Assembly (NCBI RefSeq): GCF_013285155.1 | Contig: NZ_JABTEL010000004.1 | Span: 186,001-250,000 of the forward strand | Length of the DNA: 64,000 nt | Reading direction: 5' to 3' | DNA from: Winogradskyella undariae | GTDB lineage: Bacteria; Bacteroidota; Bacteroidia; Flavobacteriales; Flavobacteriaceae | The notes under the pieces: generated by a model | What the model saw: only the letters and a program-made list of their open reading frames with translations | Databases searched by the model: none | What the model was told of the DNA's origin: nothing | Shown here: piece after piece, positions 10,273 to 18,713 of the stretch | Position numbering within the stretch: the stretch's first letter is position 1 | Layout: the number at the start of each line of letters is the position of its first letter | Program-made: the position numbers and the translations under genes

Positions 10273-10956
10273 ATGAAAAAACTTATAAATGTGCTTTTAG
10301 TAGATGACCATAAGTCAACCATTGATGCATATTCTAATTTATTAAATCAATATGAAATTACAAACCCTAATTACACCATTAAAGTATTAACAGCAGCCTG
10401 TTGTGATTCTACAATTAAAATCATTAATAATATGCATCATAATAACAAAGAAGTTATAGATGTATCACTAATTGATATGCGACTTCCAAAATCTAAAAAC
10501 GGAAACTACAGTTCTGGCGAGGATTTATGCCTTTTACTAAAAAAAATGTTTCCGAAAATAAAAATCATCATCATCACAGGTCACTATGAAACTCTTATAC
10601 TAAGTAATGTTCTTCAAAATGTAAATCCTGACGCTATGCTTCTTAAAGGAGATATACAGAGGGAAATAATTTTTGATGCTTTAACAAAAGTTTTAAATAA
10701 CGAACCTTATTATAGTATAAGTGTACTGAATTTATTACGAAAAAAAATATCGAGTAACATCAGTATAGAACCTATAGATAAACTAATGCTGTATGAATTA
10801 TGGAAAGGGACAAAAACAAAAGATCTTGTTTATTATTTACCCTTATCAATAGGTGCAATTGAAAAAAGGAAGCGAAACCTAAGGTTAAAATTTAACACCA
10901 ATCCCAAAGACGACAATATGCTTATTAAGCTAATATTAGAGAAAGGTTTTTTATAA
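10273..10956 (+). CDS. NarL/FixJ-like response regulator
   Basis: 227 residues. The receiver domain (about 1-140) has the acidic pair in LLVDDHKS, the phospho-acceptor Asp in SLIDMRLP, the conserved Thr in IIIITGHYE and the conserved Lys in AMLLKGD. The C-terminal region (about 165-227; GTKTKDLVYYLPLSIGAIEKRKRNLRLKF) is the LuxR-type helix-turn-helix, somewhat divergent. No histidine kinase lies beside it in the window. Its position between the RHS operon and the secretion operon, with the same palindrome in front of its own gene and of the pseudopilin gene, suggests that it regulates itself and the secretion genes; this is inference. Confidence 0.85.
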   Translation: MKKLINVLLVDDHKSTIDAYSNLLNQYEITNPNYTIKVLTAACCDSTIKIINNMHHNNKEVIDVSLIDMRLPKSKNGNYSSGEDLCLLLKKMFPKIKIIIITGHYETLILSNVLQNVNPDAMLLKGDIQREIIFDALTKVLNNEPYYSISVLNLLRKKISSNISIEPIDKLMLYELWKGTKTKDLVYYLPLSIGAIEKRKRNLRLKFNTNPKDDNMLIKLILEKGFL

Positions 10957-10967
10957 CCATATCCTAA

Positions 10968-10995
10968 CCTTACTAAAAGTAAGGCTATATTTTAG
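10968..10995 (+). promoter_or_regulatory. Palindromic operator-like site and promoter upstream of the pseudopilin gene
   Basis: CCTTAC-TAAAA-GTAAGG (10968-10984) followed one base later by TATATTTTAG. It duplicates the arrangement at 10075-10099. It lies about 50 bp before the pseudopilin start. A weak terminator for the response regulator gene is possible, but the second copy in front of the regulator gene argues for a protein-binding site overlapping a promoter. Confidence 0.5.
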
Positions 10996-11041
10996 CGATT
11001 ATAATTCTCGAATGATATCTTTAACTCCAAATCAATTTAAT

Positions 11042-11434
11042 ATGAAAGTAGCTTCATACAACCTTCAAGAAGTATTAGTGGTATTAGTAATCATTGGTAT
11101 CTTATTATTATTAGCCCTACCAAATTTAATGCCTCTTATTAGCAAAGCTAAAAGTACCGAAGCACAAATACAATTAAACCAGATTTACAGCTCGCAGACA
11201 ACATATCGTTATATGTATTCAAAATACTCAGTCGACTTAAATGAAATAGATTTTGAAGCCCCAAAAACAGTGAATGAAAATGGAAGATCGTATTATCACT
11301 ATGAAATTTTGAGCGCAACCAACAATAGTTTTAAAGCAAGAGCAACGGCAATAACTGATTTTGATGGAGATGGTGTTTTTAATGTTTGGGAGATTGATGA
11401 GAATGGGGCACCCAAACAAATTGTAAAAGACTAA
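11042..11434 (+). CDS. Type II secretion/type IV pilus major pseudopilin (GspG-like)
   Basis: About 130 residues from the ATG at 11042. An in-frame ATG at 11012 would add ten residues and is less likely because prepilin leaders are short. The start reads MKVASYN followed by LQEVLVVLVIIGILLLLALP: the class III leader and hydrophobic N-terminal helix with Glu at position 3 of the mature form (LQE), processed by prepilin peptidase, whose gene follows. The C-terminal part (FDGDGVFNVWEID) resembles the calcium-binding region of GspG proteins. The usual Gly before the cleavage site is replaced by Asn, as is seen in other Bacteroidota pseudopilins. First gene of the secretion operon. Confidence 0.85.
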   Translation: MKVASYNLQEVLVVLVIIGILLLLALPNLMPLISKAKSTEAQIQLNQIYSSQTTYRYMYSKYSVDLNEIDFEAPKTVNENGRSYYHYEILSATNNSFKARATAITDFDGDGVFNVWEIDENGAPKQIVKD

Positions 11435-11435
11435 A

Positions 11436-11915
11436 GTGATTATCTTAAAAATAATTTTAATAATTGCTTTAATTATGATATTGCTTCAAGATATAAAGGA
11501 ACGTAAAGTATATTGGTTTTTATTTCCTACCGTGGGGTTGTGTGCTGGAATTTTATTTCATCAAAACACATGGGATCAACTATTTTATACCTCGGTATCT
11601 ATAAATTTTTCTTTTGTTTCCATTTTATTATTAACGATTTTAATATATTCAAAATTAAAACTAAAAACTTCAATATCTAAAACGTTTGGGCTAGGTGATG
11701 GCATGCTATTTTTAGCTTTAATATTTAGTTTTCCAAGTGTTACATTTATTGTTTTTTTAGTTTTTGGTCTAATTTTCTCTTTACTATTACATCTCTTTTT
11801 AAAAAAGAAATCCGAACACCAAACAGTTCCTTTAGCTGGCTATTTAAGTCTGTTTTTTACAGTCGCTTACCTAGCCTATTGGTCTGGTTTTTTAAAATCT
11901 GTTTATACTATTTAA
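11436..11915 (+). CDS. Prepilin peptidase, A24 family, short form
   Basis: 159 residues, nearly all membrane-spanning. The two catalytic aspartates of A24 peptidases are visible: D in LQDIKERKVYW (about residue 19) and GLGDG (about residue 90). The N-terminal methylase domain and zinc cysteines of long PilD/GspO proteins are absent, as in archaeal-type and Bacteroidota short forms. The start is GTG at 11436, one base after the pseudopilin stop, and the next gene follows one base after its own stop, so translation is probably coupled. It would cleave the leader of the GspG-like pseudopilin. Confidence 0.85.
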   Translation: MIILKIILIIALIMILLQDIKERKVYWFLFPTVGLCAGILFHQNTWDQLFYTSVSINFSFVSILLLTILIYSKLKLKTSISKTFGLGDGMLFLALIFSFPSVTFIVFLVFGLIFSLLLHLFLKKKSEHQTVPLAGYLSLFFTVAYLAYWSGFLKSVYTI

Positions 11916-11916
11916 T

Positions 11917-13323
11917 TTGAAAAACACCTACAACATAGCAACAAACTTAATACAGCTCATTTCTAGTGAGCAAGCGTACCATTACCGAATAATTCCTGTT
12001 GCTGTAAAAAATGGAATATTAACTTTTAAATCCGATTCAAAATCTGATACTCTAAGACAAGAGTTACAAATTGTGCTAAACAAAGATATTGAACTAATCT
12101 ATGATACTACCGAAAACATACATCAATATCTAAGCCTAAATTTTAGGCAACGCAATAAAAACCAAATACAAGATTTAAACTATAGTACTGATTTTTTGGA
12201 AAAACTATTATTTACTGCTAAGGATATTGGCAGTAGTGATATTCATTTTGAACCTTACGAACATAAATGTAGAGTTCGGTTTCGTCTGGATGGGAAGTTA
12301 AAAGAACAATTTATAATTTCTATAAAGGAATATCCTGTCATTGTAAACAAACTAAAAATAAAAGCAGGATTAGACATTTCAGAAAAACGTTTACCTCAAG
12401 ATGGTCGTATTACCATCAAAACAAACACTAGTGAATTTGACATCCGTGTTTCCACTTTACCTACACTTCATGGCGAAAAAGTAGTATTACGTATTCTTAG
12501 TAAGGATGCTAATCATATTCAATTAAAAGAATTAGGATTTACTGAAGATGAATTGAAAACCTATAAAGAAACAGTAAAAAAACCAAATGGTATTATTTTG
12601 ATTTCAGGCCCAACAGGTTCAGGAAAAACGACAACTCTTTATGCTACACTAAAATTGCTAAATGATGACCAAACTAATATTTTAACCATTGAAGACCCTA
12701 TAGAATACACACTTGAAGGCGTAAATCAAGTTCAACTCAAAGAAAACATAGGCCTGGACTTTGCAAGTACCTTAAGGACATTCTTACGTCAAGATCCTGA
12801 TGTTATAATGGTTGGTGAGATTCGTGATGCAAAAACCGCCAATATGGCTATTCGTGCCGCTTTAACTGGTCACTTGGTACTATCAACGATTCACACCAAT
12901 TCTGCTTGGGCAACAATCTCTAGATTAATTGATATGGGTATTCCTTCATTTTTAATAGCAAGTACTCTAAATGTGAGTGTGGCTCAGCGTTTAGTTAGAA
13001 AATTATGTACTGACTGCAAAGAGAAAGCTGAAGTTACTAAAGATTTATTTCCTTCAAGTTTTGAAATACCAAAAAACTTCTCGACCCATTTTATAGCCAA
13101 AGGCTGCAATAACTGTTATCATACAGGCTATACTGGAAGAAAAGCTATTTACGAAATTATTCCTATAACGAAAACATTAGTACAAAACATCAAGAACAAC
13201 GATTTAGAAATCGATAACTATATAAAAAAACACAATATTTCAACCCTAAAAAGCAATGCTATTGACCTGATAAAAGAAGGAATTACTTCTATTGATGAAG
13301 TTTACGCTCTTCTTTCTGATTAG
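11917..13323 (+). CDS. GspE/PilB secretion ATPase
   Basis: 468 residues. It has the GspE/PulE family order: N-terminal domain (SSDIHFEPYEHKCRVRFRLDG, about 106-125), Walker A GPTGSGKT (231-238), Asp box (TIEDPIEY), Walker B (DPDVIMVGEIRD) and His box (GHLVLSTIHTN). Near the C-terminus is the tetracysteine motif (CTDC ... CNNC) of GspE proteins. It hexamerises under the inner membrane and powers pseudopilus assembly. The start is TTG at 11917, one base after the peptidase stop; no better ATG is available nearby. The short N-terminus may match the unusual GspL-like partner downstream. Confidence 0.95.
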   Translation: MKNTYNIATNLIQLISSEQAYHYRIIPVAVKNGILTFKSDSKSDTLRQELQIVLNKDIELIYDTTENIHQYLSLNFRQRNKNQIQDLNYSTDFLEKLLFTAKDIGSSDIHFEPYEHKCRVRFRLDGKLKEQFIISIKEYPVIVNKLKIKAGLDISEKRLPQDGRITIKTNTSEFDIRVSTLPTLHGEKVVLRILSKDANHIQLKELGFTEDELKTYKETVKKPNGIILISGPTGSGKTTTLYATLKLLNDDQTNILTIEDPIEYTLEGVNQVQLKENIGLDFASTLRTFLRQDPDVIMVGEIRDAKTANMAIRAALTGHLVLSTIHTNSAWATISRLIDMGIPSFLIASTLNVSVAQRLVRKLCTDCKEKAEVTKDLFPSSFEIPKNFSTHFIAKGCNNCYHTGYTGRKAIYEIIPITKTLVQNIKNNDLEIDNYIKKHNISTLKSNAIDLIKEGITSIDEVYALLSD

Positions 13324-13375
13324 GTGATCATCTAATCTTTTTAACTAAAAAATTTCCGCCTTAGTGAGAAATAAT

Positions 13376-15553
13376 ATGAAAAAAATACTATCTATATTAT
13401 TATTTGTAAACTTCACTTTTGTGTTTGCACAAAAAGAAGATGTACGAATACAAAAAATTAAAAACCAATTAACCACATTATCAGTTGAATCTGTTGGATT
13501 AACCGAAAATTTAAAAACAGAGGTGAGTGTTAGCAACATAAGTTTGTCTAATTTTTTATTGGCACTAGCAGAGGTACATAAACTTAATTTGAATGTCTCT
13601 CAAGAGCTCAATCAAATATCAATTTCACCAAAATTTCCAAATGTAATTGTAACAGACCTCTTAGTATATCTCTGTAAAGAATACAACTTAACTATCGATT
13701 TTACTGGAAATATTTTATCGTTCAAGTCTTATAAAGAAATACCGAAAACTTCTGAAAAACGAATTATACCTATTTCCTATAATCCAAACTCAAATATTAT
13801 TTCTATAGATGCAAAAGCAGATAAGCTATATGACTTATTTAAAAGAATTATAGACGAAACTGGTAAAAACCTAGTGTTTTCTCCTGGGCTTGAAAACAGA
13901 ACACTTACCGCTTATATACAAAATATCGATTTTGATGCTGCAATGGATAAACTTGCTTTTGCAAATGACCTATACTTTGAAAAATCTAAAGATGGTTTTT
14001 TTGTATTTGAAGACAATACAGAAATTATTAATACTAATGCCAATAACTCTAATCAACCAAGACAACGACCAGTAAGGCATCGAAATTCTAATTTTCTCTT
14101 TAAAATTCTGGATACTGACAAACAGTTGCTTGAGGTCGATCTTGTTAATACACCAATCTCTGATGTTATTAATGATATAGGTAATGAACTTAATATTGAT
14201 GTGTTTACTGCAACCCCCTTAACAGAAGCAGGAACTATTACTTTTAAAACAAAACATATTAGTTTTAATAATTTACTTATTAAAATATTTGAATCTAATT
14301 CATCAACCAATCCAAAAGTCTCAAATCAACAGCAATTCGGAAACACTCAAAATACCCCTACAAATATTCCAAATAACTTCACATTTAAAAAAGAAGACAA
14401 TACTTACTTTTTTGGAACAGAAAATCAGTTAAGTGTTCGTAATGTTGAAATTGTATATTTACAGTACCGCTCTGTAGAACTTCTATCAGACCCACAAGGA
14501 GGAAATTCCACAAACAACTTTAATAATAACCTTAAAACCACTACAAATATTATAGGTCAACCAAACTACAATAATAACTATTCGCAAAATCAGAATAGCA
14601 CAAACACTAATTATCAAAATACAGGAAACAATAGTAATTCACCTTTTAATACTACAAGTACAAATAATTCAGATTTATTAAGCATAATTCCTGAGGAAAT
14701 AAAAGAAGGGTTAGAATTTAAAACGGATATTGAACTAAACAGCTTCTATGTTAGTGGCCCAAGTACTAAAATAAATAGATTTAAACATTTTATTCATAAA
14801 ATAGACAAGCCTGTTCCAGTAATCTTAATTGAAGTTATGATTATTGAAGTCAATAAAAATTCGACTACTGATACAGGTGTAGAATGGGGAATTGGAGAGA
14901 ATGCATCAGAAACACAAGGTAGTATCTACCCCAGTACTGATTTAACTCTCGGAGCCACTACAGTTAACAAAATAATTGGTGGATTTAATAATTTTAGTGG
15001 TTTCAATTTAGGTAAAGTAATTCCTAATTTTTTCGCTACGATAAAAGCTATGGAAACTAATGGTGATTTTAAAGTTTTATCAACACCAAAATTAGCAACT
15101 TTAAATGGGCATCGCGCTAATTTCTCAAATGGACAAACCTCGTACTATTCTATTACAGATAGAAGTATCATTGGTGTAGAAAACCCTATTACTAATGAAA
15201 TTGTAAATTATGTCCCAGTTGAAGCTGAACTAGGTCTTACAATAAAACCTTCTGTATCTGGAGATGGACATATTCTGCTAGATATAAATGTTATTCAATC
15301 AAGTTTTGGCTCTCGTATAGCTGAAGATGCTCCTCCAGACATAAACTCAAGGACTTTTACATCCATTATAAGAATGCAAGATCAAGATATCGCCATTCTT
15401 GGAGGACTAGAAGAGAACTCTAAAACAAATTCGGGTACAGGTGTACCTTTTTTAGCACGAATACCTATTATCAAATACCTTTTTAGTAGACATACGAGAA
15501 CTGCTAGAAAATCTAAGCTATCAGTCTTAATTAAACCAACAGTTATCTATTAA
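13376..15553 (+). CDS. GspD-like secretin
   Basis: About 725 residues. ATG 13376 is preferred over a GTG at 13364 because it starts a Sec signal peptide (MKKILSILLFVNFTFVFAQ). N-domains with secretin STN-like folds occupy the first half (for example DLFKRIIDETGKNLVFSPG and DLVNTPISDVINDIGNELNID). An Asn/Thr/Gln-rich low-complexity linker follows at about 370-445. The C-terminal third is the secretin barrel (VILIEVMIIEVNKNSTTDTGVEWG, VLSTPKLATLNGHRANFSNG, IAILGGLEENSKTNSGTGVPFLARIPIIKYLF). It forms the outer-membrane channel of the system. Its last base overlaps the start of the next gene. Confidence 0.93.
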   Translation: MKKILSILLFVNFTFVFAQKEDVRIQKIKNQLTTLSVESVGLTENLKTEVSVSNISLSNFLLALAEVHKLNLNVSQELNQISISPKFPNVIVTDLLVYLCKEYNLTIDFTGNILSFKSYKEIPKTSEKRIIPISYNPNSNIISIDAKADKLYDLFKRIIDETGKNLVFSPGLENRTLTAYIQNIDFDAAMDKLAFANDLYFEKSKDGFFVFEDNTEIINTNANNSNQPRQRPVRHRNSNFLFKILDTDKQLLEVDLVNTPISDVINDIGNELNIDVFTATPLTEAGTITFKTKHISFNNLLIKIFESNSSTNPKVSNQQQFGNTQNTPTNIPNNFTFKKEDNTYFFGTENQLSVRNVEIVYLQYRSVELLSDPQGGNSTNNFNNNLKTTTNIIGQPNYNNNYSQNQNSTNTNYQNTGNNSNSPFNTTSTNNSDLLSIIPEEIKEGLEFKTDIELNSFYVSGPSTKINRFKHFIHKIDKPVPVILIEVMIIEVNKNSTTDTGVEWGIGENASETQGSIYPSTDLTLGATTVNKIIGGFNNFSGFNLGKVIPNFFATIKAMETNGDFKVLSTPKLATLNGHRANFSNGQTSYYSITDRSIIGVENPITNEIVNYVPVEAELGLTIKPSVSGDGHILLDINVIQSSFGSRIAEDAPPDINSRTFTSIIRMQDQDIAILGGLEENSKTNSGTGVPFLARIPIIKYLFSRHTRTARKSKLSVLIKPTVIY

Positions 15554-16755
15554 TGTTTAATAATATTCTTAAATATTTGACCTATGGCAACTGCTATTGT
15601 GGTATTGAACACTACTCTAATAATGGTAAGGATATTCTTCAGATTTGCCTTATTAAACAATCTAAAAATGAGCTAGATATAACATCAACGTTTACCGTTG
15701 CAACTATTGAAGAGGTTTCTAAAAAGCTTCCCAAAAACCAACATGTTACGCTGGTAATTAATAACGATAAAGTATTATCCAAAACCATTGAAAGCGAACA
15801 AAATGATGCTTTTAAAATTGTGTATAAGGCATTTCCAAATATTAATTTAGAGGACTTTTATTTTGAAATACTTTCAGAAAAAAATACACACTTTGTATCG
15901 CTTTGTAGAATAGATTATATTGAATCAATAATTAAAAATTATTCGAAACAAAGAGTTTCAATTATTGACTTATCTCTTGGAAACACCATTGCCTCTTCCA
16001 TAAAATCTTTTATCAATAATCAGTCAATACTCACATCTAATTCAGTATTAACTATTAAGGATCAGCAAATTGTTCGAATTAAAAAACAGGAAACAGAACA
16101 CAACTCGTATAATATCAACGGACTTACAGTTTCAAATGACCAATTATTATCATTTTCAGCTACATTAAAATCTGTTCTAAGAAATGGTATAACAAAAACG
16201 AATTTTGAAGAAAAAAAATATACTCTAACCAAGGACTTTAAGAACGTTCATTTTTTTAATCAGTTCTTAAAACTTGGTGGTTTCTTTATTTTAATTTTGC
16301 TTATAGCCAACTTCTTTTTCTTTAGTTATTTTTTTAATAAGGTTAATGAATTACAACAGGTTTCAGAAATCAATCAATCCATCAAAACCAAAATTCTCAA
16401 ACTTGATGAAACGGTGACTAAAAAACAGAAAATGGTAGATGATCTATTAAAAAGTAATGGATCTAAAAGCTCGTTTTATTGCAACTCCATTATTCACAGT
16501 TTACCTAATTCCATACTGCTTTCTGAATTTAATTACCAACCACTATCAAAGCGAATAAAAACGGGGAAATTAATTGATTTGGATGAGAATACTATTAGTG
16601 TTTCCGGAAGTTCTAATGATAGCGAAATATTTTCAAATTGGTTAAGTAAACTAGAGAAAGAAGATTGGATAGAAAGAATTGACATTATTGATTATGGAAA
16701 AGCGGCTTCAAATCAGTCAGACTTTAAACTAAAATTAATTTTAACAGATGACTAG
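15553..16755 (+). CDS. GspL/PilM-PilN-like inner-membrane assembly protein
   Basis: 400 residues. The N-terminal 230 residues are cytoplasmic and resemble the actin-like fold of GspL/PilM only in outline. A single membrane helix (about 239-261, FLKLGGFFILILLIANFFFF) is followed by a coiled-coil stretch (VNELQQVSEINQSIKTKILKLDE) and a periplasmic alpha/beta domain like PilN. This is the GspL architecture. It would link the GspE ATPase to the membrane platform. The gene overlaps the secretin gene by one base (TAATG) and the next gene by 8 bp. Assigned from architecture and position, not a strong signature. Confidence 0.7.
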   Translation: MFNNILKYLTYGNCYCGIEHYSNNGKDILQICLIKQSKNELDITSTFTVATIEEVSKKLPKNQHVTLVINNDKVLSKTIESEQNDAFKIVYKAFPNINLEDFYFEILSEKNTHFVSLCRIDYIESIIKNYSKQRVSIIDLSLGNTIASSIKSFINNQSILTSNSVLTIKDQQIVRIKKQETEHNSYNINGLTVSNDQLLSFSATLKSVLRNGITKTNFEEKKYTLTKDFKNVHFFNQFLKLGGFFILILLIANFFFFSYFFNKVNELQQVSEINQSIKTKILKLDETVTKKQKMVDDLLKSNGSKSSFYCNSIIHSLPNSILLSEFNYQPLSKRIKTGKLIDLDENTISVSGSSNDSEIFSNWLSKLEKEDWIERIDIIDYGKAASNQSDFKLKLILTDD

Positions 16756-17260
16756 AAACCAAAAAAACATAGCACTCATATTAAGCTTTATTTTAGCTCT
16801 TGTTATCTGTTACCAATTAGCAATTATTAAAACTTTAGAGCAAAAAGAACAGTACAATGCTATGTCTAAAGAAGCTGTTCTGTTTAAAAATGCACCAAAG
16901 CAATTATCATTCTTGAAGCAAAAAGAAGTGTACTATGATTCTTTATTAACCAAATATCAGTTAGATGGTTCATCGATACAGAATAATCTACTAAAAGTGA
17001 TTAATAGATTTACACGTGACAACAATATAAAAGTAATTAATTTTCTAGAACCACACGTCATTGAAAATGATGACTTAGTCATTAAAACCTATGAATTTGT
17101 TCTCGAAGGTGATTATAATTCTATTAATAAACTCATTTACCAATTGGAGCAGCAAACTAAATTTGGTGAGATTATTAATTTACATTTTGAGAAGAAGAAA
17201 AACTTTCGAACAGGCAAGTATTATTTGCAGACTAAGGTTTTACTACGAAGTTTTGGATAA
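16748..17260 (+). CDS. GspM/PilO-like protein
   Basis: 170 residues: a short cytoplasmic start, one membrane helix (about 7-27, KNIALILSFILALVICYQL), a coiled-coil segment (KTLEQKEQYNAMSKEA) and a small periplasmic domain. Size, topology and position after the GspL-like gene fit GspM/PilO. It overlaps the previous gene by 8 bp. It is the last gene before the mobile-element border, and no gspF gene follows although an inner-membrane platform protein is required in known systems. Confidence 0.65.
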   Translation: MTRNQKNIALILSFILALVICYQLAIIKTLEQKEQYNAMSKEAVLFKNAPKQLSFLKQKEVYYDSLLTKYQLDGSSIQNNLLKVINRFTRDNNIKVINFLEPHVIENDDLVIKTYEFVLEGDYNSINKLIYQLEQQTKFGEIINLHFEKKKNFRTGKYYLQTKVLLRSFG

Positions 17261-17273
17261 TATAGAATAAAGC

Positions 17274-17299
17274 TTGAGCATATATTTTAGCACTTGAGC
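17274..17299 (+). repeat. Left arm-type repeat of element A
   Basis: Two TTGAGCA units in direct orientation, separated by TATATTTTAGCAC. The same TTGAGC...TTGAGC pair occurs at the right end of the element (27482-27501). By analogy with arm-type sites of tyrosine recombinases, these may be integrase-binding sites. The sequence is shown directly; the function is inferred. Confidence 0.45.
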
Positions 17300-17372
17300 A
17301 AAAATTGATTTAAAACCCTTTATTAAAGACTGTTTTAATAAAAATTAAGTAGTCCACAAAGTATTAACCTCG

Positions 17373-18038
17373 CTATTCCCATTCCTCAAATCCAAGTATT
17401 TTCGATCTTTTCAATACCCATTCCCCATTTAGATTTTGAATGTGAGTTATATCTAAAATCTTATTACCGTCTTTAAACTCACAAGTAATAATTACTTTTT
17501 GGCTCTTACGATACCCTATACGATGTTGGTATTTCTTTAGTAGTTGGTATTCCTGAAGTTGTTTTGTCCAATTTGTGATACTTTCTTCACAAGCATTTAG
17601 TCTCTTTGAAGTATAGCTTCTTTTTGCAAAATACTCTCTTCTCCCTTTGCTAAGCGAGTTGTATTCTCCCCACAACAGTTTCGCTCCTGTTGATAATTGT
17701 TTATGATTGTATATTTCAAAAGGCAAGAATATTTCTCTTTTATCCTTAGCCTGATGCTCTTTATGTTTATCCGTTAAAGTGTATTTAGATTTATCTTTTA
17801 ACAAGTATCCTTTTTTAACAAGATTCTTTCTGCAGTACGAAATAATGTTAGGATGAAGATTAAATAGCTGACCTGTTTTTGAATTGGTAAGCTTGGTATA
17901 TCCTTTTTTAGATTGATAGGTATAATCCAATCCGAGAATTAGTTTCTCATTAAACGATAATTCATTACTTGAAAGTATTGTTGCAGGAATTTTTAGAACT
18001 AGTTGCTTGTTCTCTTTAGAATGGAGATTGTTGTACAT
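17373..18038 (-). CDS. Winged-helix Rep-like protein (putative replication initiator)
   Basis: 221 residues with two helix-turn-helix regions. The first (about 20-85) has FNEKLILGLDYTYQSKKG and NLHPNIISYCRKNLVKKGYL. The second (about 105-175) has LSTGAKLLWGEYNSLSKG and ACEESITNWTKQLQEYQLLKK, like the HTH_36/RepA_N winged helix of plasmid initiators. Basic throughout. Its gene lies just downstream of an iteron-like repeat array (18131-18269), which is the classical rep/iteron arrangement. It probably binds those repeats to start replication of the excised element and to control its own expression. A pure transcription regulator is the alternative. Confidence 0.6.
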   Translation of the reverse strand: MYNNLHSKENKQLVLKIPATILSSNELSFNEKLILGLDYTYQSKKGYTKLTNSKTGQLFNLHPNIISYCRKNLVKKGYLLKDKSKYTLTDKHKEHQAKDKREIFLPFEIYNHKQLSTGAKLLWGEYNSLSKGRREYFAKRSYTSKRLNACEESITNWTKQLQEYQLLKKYQHRIGYRKSQKVIITCEFKDGNKILDITHIQNLNGEWVLKRSKILGFEEWE

Positions 18039-18130
18039 CTTAATACTAATTTTTAAAAGGAAGCTGTCGACCCAAAAAGACGCTTCCTTTTTTTATTTTA
18101 TGATGTAACTATCACTAACTTTTGTTAATT

Positions 18131-18269
18131 CACCAATTTTGCATTTCATTTTTGATAATCATGCCATTGTTTTCACAAAACACACCAATTTTGCATTTCA
18201 TTCTTACCAATTATCCATTTCATTTCACACCATTTGTGATTTTCAAATACACCAATCTTGCACTTATAA
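18131..18269 (+). repeat. Iteron-like direct repeats (possible replication origin)
   Basis: CACCAATTTTGCATTTCATT occurs exactly at 18131-18150 and again at 18183-18202. Diverged copies start at 18205 (TACCAATTATCCATTTCATT), 18228 (CACCATTTGTGATTTT) and 18250 (CACCAATCTTGCACTT). The last four copies are spaced 22-23 bp apart, about two helical turns, so a protein would meet them on one DNA face. They sit immediately upstream of the winged-helix Rep-like gene in an AT-rich, ORF-free stretch. Confidence 0.65.
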
Positions 18270-18310
18270 TTAAATAGCTAGTTAAAAAAAGAATTAAAGA
18301 AAAGAAGTGG

Positions 18311-18359
18311 CGAATAACTTGTTGTAACGCCTTCGGCTAACAACGGCCAGTCATTCGCT
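18311..18359. other. GC-rich dyad structure downstream of the 18379-18669 gene
   Basis: An island of higher GC in AT-rich DNA. GCGAAT (18311) pairs with ATTCGC (18354-18359), and inside it GTTGT-AAC-GCC-ttc-GGC-TA-ACAAC forms a second stem. It could end transcription of the 18379-18669 gene, although a clean T-run is missing, or be a recombination or origin structure next to the iterons. Confidence 0.45.
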
Positions 18360-18378
18360 TTTCATTTTTTTAAAAATT

Positions 18379-18669
18379 TTATCTCAATTTTATTCTACAA
18401 TTATTAATCTCATCTTTTGTAAAGATACTTTCGTATTTAGGATTAACAATCAAACTTTCTATTGATAAATCTAAGCGTTGCTTTAAAGCTAGTTTAGTAA
18501 ATCCATCAGACACTTCTCTATCTGATGCAATCTTTTTTGCCGCTTGATAATAACCATATTTGTCTACCATATTTATAAAATATTGAGGCCTGTAAATGCT
18601 CTCAACTACTTCATTAATGTTTTTTTCAAGCTGTTGTTCAAATTCTCGGATTAGATTATTTTGTGTCAT
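18379..18669 (-). CDS. Small mobile-element protein of unknown function
   Basis: 96 residues, predicted largely helical, no signal peptide or membrane segment. The pattern Y-F-I-N-M-V-D-K-Y-G-Y-Y-Q-A-A-K-K followed by VSDGFTKLALKQRLDLSIESL is one I associate with small orphan proteins of phages and integrative elements, but I cannot name a family. It is the third gene from the left end of element A, 44 bp downstream of 18714-19169, and probably cotranscribed with it. Confidence 0.55.
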   Translation of the reverse strand: MTQNNLIREFEQQLEKNINEVVESIYRPQYFINMVDKYGYYQAAKKIASDREVSDGFTKLALKQRLDLSIESLIVNPKYESIFTKDEINNCRIKLR

Positions 18670-18713
18670 ACGATTTTTTTTATGACACTAATATATTAAA
18701 TCGTAGAAATCAA

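Noticed and set aside
13364-13375. GTG start for the secretin
   Set aside because: The ATG four codons later begins a standard signal peptide.
18131-18269. Possible CRISPR array
   Set aside because: The repeats are only partly conserved, spacing is 22-23 bp start to start so there are no spacers, and no cas genes are present. Iteron-like array is the better reading.
18311-18359. Integron attC site
   Set aside because: The GTTGT/ACAAC pattern only loosely resembles attC; there is no integron integrase or cassette array.
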